This document shows, piece by piece, positions 26,780-35,700 of a DNA stretch of 64,000 nt; position 1 is the stretch's first letter; each line of letters begins with the position of its first letter. This stretch comes from Methylosinus sp. Ce-a6 (GTDB taxonomy: Bacteria; Pseudomonadota; Alphaproteobacteria; Rhizobiales; Beijerinckiaceae). The notes below the pieces were generated by a model. The model did no database searches. It was not told where the DNA came from and saw nothing but the letters and a program-made list of their open reading frames with translations. The stretch is from the NCBI RefSeq assembly GCF_009811655.1, contig NZ_BGJX01000014.1:31249-95248 (forward strand), given 5' to 3'. A program made the position numbers and the translations under genes.

Positions 26780-29700
26780 TCACCGCGCGCCGCGCCGGCG
26801 CCGCTCCTCCTCCGGCTCTGCGCCGCTGCGCTCGGCCGGCTCGCCGCGATCCGAGCCGCCATAGCCCAAAATCTCGACGGTGATGAGCGAGGGCGCGTCG
26901 GAGCCGTCATTGCCGGCGCGCGGCGTCTCCACCGCCTTGGCGCCCGCGCCCGCCTGATTGGAGCCCGCCGTCAGCGCGGCGACATTGGGCCCGGGCGGCG
27001 GCGGCTGCAGGCCGGACACATTGCCCTGCACCTGGATATTGTAGACATTGGCCACATGCTGAGCGACAATGTTGAGATTGCCGGCGACGCGAATGCCCGC
27101 CGCGCCCGCATCCACCGTGCCTCGCGGCACCGCCAGAGTCGCGTTGCTGCCATCCGGATCGAGCGAGGGAAGCGTCAATATCGCGCCTATGCCCGCGCCG
27201 GTCACGAGGCCCTGCGGATTGACCGCGCAATAGCCGCTGTAATAGGCGCAGACGAGCTGCAGCACCGGATTGGAGACGTAAGTCTTCGGCCCCGAGCCGG
27301 CGAGAATATCGCCATTGCCGCTGAAAATATTCACGTCGCCGCCCTGCAGCGTCATGATGCGGCTCTGATTCACCAGCACGCTCTGATCCGTGTAAATGCG
27401 GATCGTGCCGCCGCGCAGCGTCAGAATGCCTTCCTCATAAGGCTTCTTATTGTCGCGGCCGGCCGAGCCGACCTTTATGCCGCCGACCGGGCCGATGATG
27501 TTGATGTCGCCGCCGAGCTGCGTCTCGATCAGCGAGAAGGGCATTGTGAGCCGGCCGACGGCGGCGGGATCGGCGCCGCCGCTGCCGTCATTCGCATAGC
27601 CGAGGCCTTTGGGAAACAAGGTTCCGATCGCCTCATAGGCGCGCCCATATTTCGCGTAATAGGGGCTCGCCGGATTGCGGTAGTCGGTCGCGACCTGGGT
27701 AAGGAAATCGAGGAAGGCGCGATCGACGAGCAGCTGCTGGCGCGTCGGCGAGAGCCCCTGGAACGCCGCCCAGGCCTGATCCCGCGGCAGGCCGAGGACG
27801 CCGGCGATATCGGCGAGGAAATCGATGCCATTGGCGCCGGCGGAGGCCGGATCGACATAGGCCGAGATGGCCGAGGCGTAGTCGACGCCATTGGCGATTC
27901 CGTAGAGCACGTAAATGTCGGCGCCCTTGGCCGGGAGATAGCTTTTCAGAGGCACGGGTTGAGTAGTGTTAGGGATGAGCCCTCCGCCGCTGCCATTGCC
28001 GTAAGTGGAGACGTTAAAGCTCGTCGTGTTGACTTTTCTCCCGATGTTCCGCCCAGCCTCGAGCAGGAAAGCGCCGGGCCCGTAGAGACCATAGGTGGAC
28101 CCGAAGACTCCACTAGTGGCGCTTACGATATCCCGGCCCGCTATGATGCTCGTCACATCCGACTCGTCGAGATTGACACCCGTGAAGTTGAGGGTCACAT
28201 CCCGCCCGGCGATGATTTCCGCCGGCCGGTCGACGGTGAGGGCTCCCGTAACATCCTTGCCGGCGCTGACGAGCACGGGATCGCTGTTGGTCAGCGACTC
28301 CGGGGCCAGGCTGTAGGATGGCAGGCCGAGAGGGTTGATATAGGAAGTATTGCCCGTCAGCGGCGGCGCGTCGAGAGTGAGCGCCGCATTGATCGACCCC
28401 GCGGCGGCGAGAACGAGGCTTCCGACGCCATGGCCAGCGAGATCGGTCGGCAAGTCGAACATCGTCCCGCCGGCGTTCGTGATGTCGCCCTTCAGAGCGG
28501 CGATCTTCAGATTCGGCGGCAAGTAGGAGCCCGTGGCGCTCACATTTCCGCCGAGGCTGGTCAAGGACAGGCCGCTCTGCGGTCCATAGCTGGTGAAAGG
28601 CGTATCGCCGTACGACGTCGGATCGGACACCCTGAGCGTAACAGAGCCCGCCGCGACAATGTCGAAATAGGAATCCTGCGCGGCGAGCAGCAGCGGAAAT
28701 GCGGTCGGATCCTTGGCGGCGGTGAGCGGATTGTCGGCGGTCTGCTGAATGGCGCCGCCGACCTCTATGCGCGCGCCGCCGCGCCCGACGAAAAACACGC
28801 TGGAGTTCAGATTGCCGCCGATCTGCGCGAGGAGATTGCCGCCGCCGTAATAAATGGCGTGCGGCGGATCGAAGACGTCGAATCCGCCGGCGACGGCGAT
28901 CGCCTCCGGCAGAGCGACGGAAATATCGGTGACGTCCCGCCCCGCGCGCAACGTCATGGAGCCGCCGCCGAGCGCCCCAAAATTCTGAAAGAAAGTCGCA
29001 TAATTGACATAGGCGGTCGACTGGCAGCCCGCCGGCAATCCGTAACAGCTAGAAAACGGCGTCGAATCCTTGTCCGACTGCATGACCGCGGCGTACCATG
29101 CGGTCCAAGGCGTGGACGTCGCCTGTGTCGTTTGCTCGAAGCCGATGATCGACTGGCCCGCCTCGATTGTGACGGAGCCGCCGCCCGCACCAAAGCCTCT
29201 CTGCCGCAGACGATTGCCATCCAAGCCGAACGAATTGGCGTAGACAAACGATTCCAACCCGTTGGGAGCACCCACATATTGCGTGAGATAGCCGCTGGTG
29301 TTGAAAAACCGATCGAAATTCTGCGGCCTGTAATCCGCCGGCGTCGCGGCGAGCGCGCCCGCCGTATAGACCGCGCCCTGGACCGTCGTGTCGGTGAATT
29401 CGACATTGCCCGCCGCCGTCAGACGGATCGACCCCGTGCCGGTGCGCACCAGCGTCGGAATGTAATGGGTCCTATATCGGATGAGTCCGCTGTCCGAGTA
29501 TATACCCACATAGCTCGTGTGGCCATTGATAGTGATGCTGGAGGTCGGGCTCGTCGGCGAGACTGCGCCGGCGACCGGAACCACCGCGTCCGGATTGGCC
29601 GGCGCAATGGCGCCGAAGGCGGCGCCCGCGACGAAGTCATAGGAGAAGGAGCCGAGATTGCCCGGCCCGATCGACATAAGGCTCGCGGCCGAGGTGGTGT

Positions 29701-32700
29701 TCCATTCCGTCAGCCGAACCGTGGCGCCGTTGGGCGCGGTTCCGGTCGCGATCGCCGGATTATTGGCGATCAGATTTGCGACGAGCGCGTAAGAGTGCGA
29801 TTGCCAGCCGCCGGAAAAAGTTTTGTAGAACGCCGACGCCGCTTCATAAAAACCGTCGGAGATCGTCGCGCGTATGTCGACATTGTTGACCGCGCGCAGG
29901 CTCAGCGCGCCGGGCTCGCCCGGATCGATCGGGCCCTTGGTGCGATAGGCCGGCGTGTAGCTCGTCAGCGGCGCGACGCCGGAGGCCACCGGCGCCGTCT
30001 GCACGCCGCCGAGATTCCAATTGCTCAGCACGCTGATATTGCCGCCATTGATCGCCTTCGACGGATTGACGAGGCTGATCTCCGGCCGCAGATGCAATTG
30101 CGAGGCGGCGAGCGCCGTCGCGGCCGTCTTGTCGATTTGCTTCGTCGCGTCGGCGAGGACGATCTGCCGCGCGCCGGAGAAATTCGCCGCAACCGCCGCC
30201 GCATTGCCATTGAAGGGATTCTGGACGAAGCTCACCAGCCTCTTCTGATAGAAATCGGCGTGCGCGTAATTGGTGTTGTCGACCGCGCCATTGACCGCGG
30301 TGAAGATCGCCCCCTGCGCGATGGAGCCGCCGGCGGCTTGGGCGGTATAGATGATATCGGCTCGGGTCGCGTCGGTGCTGCTGGTGAGCGTCTGCGTCCA
30401 GCCGGCGACGAGCGTTCCCGAGCTCGTGTACCAGCCGGCCGGATCGATGATTCCGTCGAAATGCCGGGAGAGTCCGGCCGTCGTCGGATCGGTCGCGCTC
30501 CATGTCGCATAGGCGTTCAACACGACGCCATTGCCCGTCGCGACGCCATCCATCCCGCTGGTGATCAGCGTGCCGGCGAAGCGCACGTTGAGATTATTAT
30601 TGGTGAGCAGCGGCGCGCGCAAAGTCACCTGCCCGCCGACGCCGCCGGCGCCGCCGCGCACGTCGAATTGCGCGCCCGCCGCCACATCGATCCAGCCGGC
30701 GTCGGCGCTGTCGACATTCTGATAGCCGCAGCCAGAGCCGCCGCAGCCGGTCGTGCTCACCGTTCCATTGGCGCGCCCGGTCGTCCCGAGCGTGATCGTC
30801 CCGCCGTTAGGGACGAGCGCCTTCGTTCCCTTGGCGTAGCCCGGATCATTGGCCGCGGGCGCCACGAAGCGCGCGTCGAGCAGCGCAGTCGCGCCGATGG
30901 CGACGCCGCCTGTCGTCACGCCGCCGCTCTTCGTTCCCGAGCCATAGAGCGCGATCTTGCCGTCGACGCCGCTCGCGTCGATCGCGCCATCGACGATGAC
31001 GCTGCCCTGATTGGCGACCAGCATCACCTCGCTCGAAACGAGCGTCTCGCCGGCCCCGATGACGAGATCGCCGGGCTGATTGAGCGTCACCGAGAAGCGC
31101 CGGCTGAAGCCGTTCCAGGGCAGCGTCCCCGCGAGCCGTCCGGTGTTCAGGATGAAATTGCCGCCGGTGTCCTTGAACGCGGCGGAGCCGTCGAGCGTCC
31201 CGCTCAGCGTCGTGGTTCCTGTGTCCGCCGTGGTGATATAGAGGCTGCCCGCATAGCCGGAGCCATATTCGTCCCGCGCGGCGGCGACGCTCACCTTCGC
31301 GCCGGAGCCGATCGAGACATTGCCGCTCAGCGCATTGAGCCGCACCGTTCCGCCGGGCGCATATTCTATGTCCGGGCCGAGCGCGACGCGCGAGCCGCCG
31401 GCGTTGACGAAAGCGCCCTCGCCGAGCGCGACATCGCCGCTCGTCGCATCGAGGATAAGCGTTCCCGACAGAGCGGTGAGCGTGGAGGAGACGGAGACGC
31501 TCGCGCCGCTCAGTGTCAGGCTGCCGCCCGTCTCATTGGCGACGACGGCCGTCGGCGCGCCGCTCGAGACGGTCGTCAGCGCGCCGCTCGCCGTGAAGGA
31601 CTGCACGCTCGCTGCGGCGGCGATCATATTGGGCGTGGCGAAGGCGACATTGGCGACGCCGCCGGCGTTGACGGCCTGATAGGCGCCGGCGCCGGCGCCG
31701 GCGAAACGCACCGCATTGGCCGCCTTCACATCGATCCGCCCGAAGCCGCCGAAGGTGAACGCCCCTGCCCCCGCCGCGAAATTCTTGGCGAAAGTGATCG
31801 TGTCGCTCGCCGAGAGCGTCAGCGCGCCATTGGCGCCGGTGAGCGCATTGGCCGTGCTCGGCGCCGGCCTCGAGCTGGTGAGCACGATGTTCTTGGCGTT
31901 GACCGTCGTCGTTCCGCCCTCGCCATAGAGGCCGGAGCTGTCGAAGGTCAGCGTTCCGATCGGCTTGTCGGCGTCGCCGATGACAAGGCCGCTCGCATCG
32001 TAGAAATTGATCACGGAGACGCTGCGCAGCCTGACCGAGGTCGCGCCGGCGAAGCTGGCGATGACCTCACGGCTCAGCGCGAGGCCGGCGGATCCGCCGC
32101 CGACATTGACGACGCCGCCGCCGAGATCATAGGCCGAGGCGTTCAGCGCGACCTTGCCGGAAAGACGGCTGTCGCCGCTCGAATCGATGGTCAGCGCGGC
32201 GCCGCCGTTTATCGTCACGCCGACCGCCGTATCGGCCGAAACCAGCGTCGTCGTTCCCGGCGCCGTGCCGATGGCGATCTGCCCCGTCCCCGCATTGGCG
32301 GAGGCGCGCGTGAGATCGACCATGGAGCCGGTCGAGACGCGCAGCAGCGAGCCGTCGCCGGTGACGGAGATCGGCCGGTCGCCGCCCGCGGGGACGGTTC
32401 CGACAGCGGCGATGACGCTGCCGTCGTCCACAGTGATCCCCTTGCCGCCGGGTCTGGAGGCGAGAATGAGCTGCGGCGCGCTGAGCGGATGCGCCGCGTC
32501 GGTCTCGATCTCGACATCGGTGGCGAGGGCGGTAACGGCGAGAGCCCCTTTGCTGTCGACGCTGGAGCTGCCGCCGAGCAGCAGCGTCGTCGCGCCGGAA
32601 TTGCTGAGCTGATCGGCGTCGAGCAGCAGATAGCCCGTGCTCGCCGCCGGCGCGGCCTGATCCTTGGCGAGGACGAGAATCTTGGCGGCGCTCACCGCCA

Positions 32701-35700
32701 ATTGGCCATTGACGCCGGAGAGGCTCGGCGCGAGCGGGCTCGCGCCGCCGGCGAAATAATTCATGCTGGCGAGCGACAGCGTGCTGCGCGCCGCCAGAGT
32801 CAGCGCGCCGCCGTCGATCGGCAGGACCGGAATGGCCGAGCCGGCGGCGAGCGCGGCGTCGCGCAGGAAGGCCGAGCCGGAGGTGATGTCGATCTGCGAA
32901 TATTTCGTCCAGCTCGACGCCGATTGCAGTCGGAACAGCATCGCCTGCGACGAGCGCGCGCCGGTGATGGAATTGGCGAAATAGCCGGTCACATAATTGG
33001 AGCCGTCCGCCGTGGTGTAATTCTGCGGATCGCCCGTCTTCACCGAGCTCGAGGCGACGACGACGCGATAGGCGCCCGGCAGGGTCGCATACAGGCCGGG
33101 CATGAGCGTGTATGCGCCCGCCGGAATCCCGTTGCCGCCGGTGAGATAGACCGCCGTTCCCGGCTGCGCGTTCAGCAGGCTCTGCCCGAACGGGCCTTCG
33201 GAGAAGGCGAATGCTGGATCATAGGCGGCGACCTTGGCGGAGGAGGCCGGGACCAGCGCGTAGACAGTGGCGCCGCTTCTGTCGGTCGTCAGCACATTGC
33301 GGCTGCCGCCCACGCCGGCGACGAATTCGCTGGCGTAGATGTCGCCGCCGCCTGAAAGATCGAGCGTCGCGCCGGCGCTCGTCGCGACATTGGCGCCGTT
33401 GAGCGTGACGGCCTTCGCCGGGGCCGCTGTGAGCAGATCGCCCTGGTATCCAGGGTTGTTGATGGAGGCGTTGTATCCGGCGTTGCCGACATACCATGCT
33501 TCGCCGTCGACCGTGAAGCCATAGGGCACGGCGGAGCCGGCGCCGGAGACGGAGGTGAGGCTGCCGGCGCCGAGCGTCACATTCTGCGTCGTCGCGGCGT
33601 TGCCGAGCACGATCTGTCCGAAGGGCGCCCAGAGCGTGCCGTTCTGGATGATGTTCACCGCATCGAGCGTGAGCGTTCCGCCGGCCGACAGAGGCTGGCT
33701 CGCGACGCCGGTCTGCTCTATGTCGATCGTTCCGGTCGCGCTGGTGGATTTGATCGTGAAGCGCGTCCCGCTGGTCGGATAGATTTCCGCCGCCGCCAGG
33801 GTGAGATCGCCCGCCACAGCAAGGCTGCCCGAATAACTGGAGGTCGTATTCGAACCAGCGTAGCCCATCAGCCGGATCGCGTCGGCGCTGGTCAAGGTCG
33901 CCGAGCCGACGTTCCGGAACGCGAAATCCGAGCCGCCGCTTACGCCGTTGTCAGGCTGACCGACATCGATCCATTTCGCCGTGAGGTTCAACACGCCGTC
34001 CGCGAGGGTGGCCCGGGCGTAGAATGGGTGGCCCTGTTGGAGCCAGATATAGCCGGCGGAAAGATCGACGCGAGAGCCGCCGATGGTCGGAACGCAGCCC
34101 GTTCCGCAGGACGCCGCTACATAGGTCGCGGGATTCGTCACCCCGCTCGGCAGCAAGCCATCACTCCCCGGCATGAGCGTGAGGGTTGGCGCGCCGAGGA
34201 TCAGCGAGCCGGGCATATGAATCGACTGCGAGCCATTGAAGGCGATGGTTTGCGATCTTGCCTGAAGCGAGATCGAATCGAAGCCGCTGTTATTCAGCGT
34301 ATCCGCTCCGATGAAGGCGATTTGGACATACTCGGCCAGCGGCGGCGTTTTCGCCGCCAGTTCCGCCGGCGTCAGCGGATAGCGGCCGTCCGACAAACTC
34401 GCGAGCGTCGCGCCGATCAACCCGTCGGGCTCGACGACGATCGAGCCGCCCGAGATCGTGAGCGAGCCGCCGCTCGCGAGCGGCGCGCCGCCATGCGCGC
34501 TGACCGTTCCGGCGAAATAGCTCGCGGTTGAAGGATTTATCCGCAGCGCGCCGCCGTTGCTCCAGACGTCCTGCCGGACGAGCTGCGGGCCCAGAGCGGA
34601 GCCGGCCGGGATTTCCACGGTGCCGGAGGCGCCGTCGAGCCGGAACAGCGAACCCGGCTCGGCGACGATCGTCCTGCCGGACAGCGAGATTGTCCCGGCG
34701 TCGATCGCGCTGCCGGTCTGATAGGCGGTGACGGTCGGGTCGGGCAGGAAGACGCCGCTCACATCGAGCACGGCGTCGCGCCCGACCCACACATCTTGAA
34801 CGGCCGCCGGGGGGTCAGCAAACCCACTGGTGTTGTTCTGCAGGCTGATTGCTCCGCCCGGCGCCGTGATGCCGCCGAGAACCGTGACGGGGCCGTCGGC
34901 CGAAAGATTGATGGTCGCGCGCTTCGTCAGGCTCGCCTCGGCGACGATGCTGGCCCCTTCCTCGAGCAGCACGCCGGCCGTCGTGCTCGGCCCGGTCTTG
35001 CCGTATGGATAGCTTCTTTCCGCCAGAGTGAGGCTGACCGGATTGCGCAAGCCATAGGGCGCGAGCCCGACCGTCGCGAAATCGCGCGCGATCGCGCCGG
35101 TCGGCTGCGACAGGATCGAATCGTCGACAAGATAATTGGACTGCCGCAGCAGCACTTTCGTGCCGGCAGTCACCGTCGTGCTCCCATAGACGCTGGTCAG
35201 CACATAATTTGAGAAGCCATTGTCGGTGAAGAAGGAGGAGGGCAGGACGATCTCGCCGGCGCGTTCGCCGGAGGTGTAGGAGGCGATCGACGTCGCCTTG
35301 CCGTCGATGATGACAGTCGGCGCCTGTAGCGTGAAGGTTCCCCCGGCGCCGAAGCCGCCCGCGTAGATCGCGCCGTTCAGCTCCACTGTCGCCGCGGTCG
35401 GAGGTCCGCCATCGATCGGGCGCACGTTGCCGGCTACGAAGGTGTTAGCCCTAGGTGGAAGCTCGGGGATGAATTCCACCCAACGCCCATTGTACGTGAC
35501 GAGCGAAAGGCTGCCGCCCTTACCCAGGGGAGAATTGTCTGCGCCGAGCTTCAGTTTGCCATTTACGCCGACATAGCCGCCACTCGACACGTCTATGACG
35601 CTGCCGGCCGATAAGATGATGTTGGCAGTTTCATCGACAATACCGGTCGGATAGCTACCTTGCGGGATTCTGTCTACGGGATGATAGTTGACGGTATTCG

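Noticed and set aside
26708..33355. A 2215-codon open frame on the plus strand opposite tpsA
   Set aside because: It is the antisense shadow of a high-GC repetitive gene; the product is Arg/Ala/Asp-rich without domains, while the minus strand encodes a clear TPS exoprotein.
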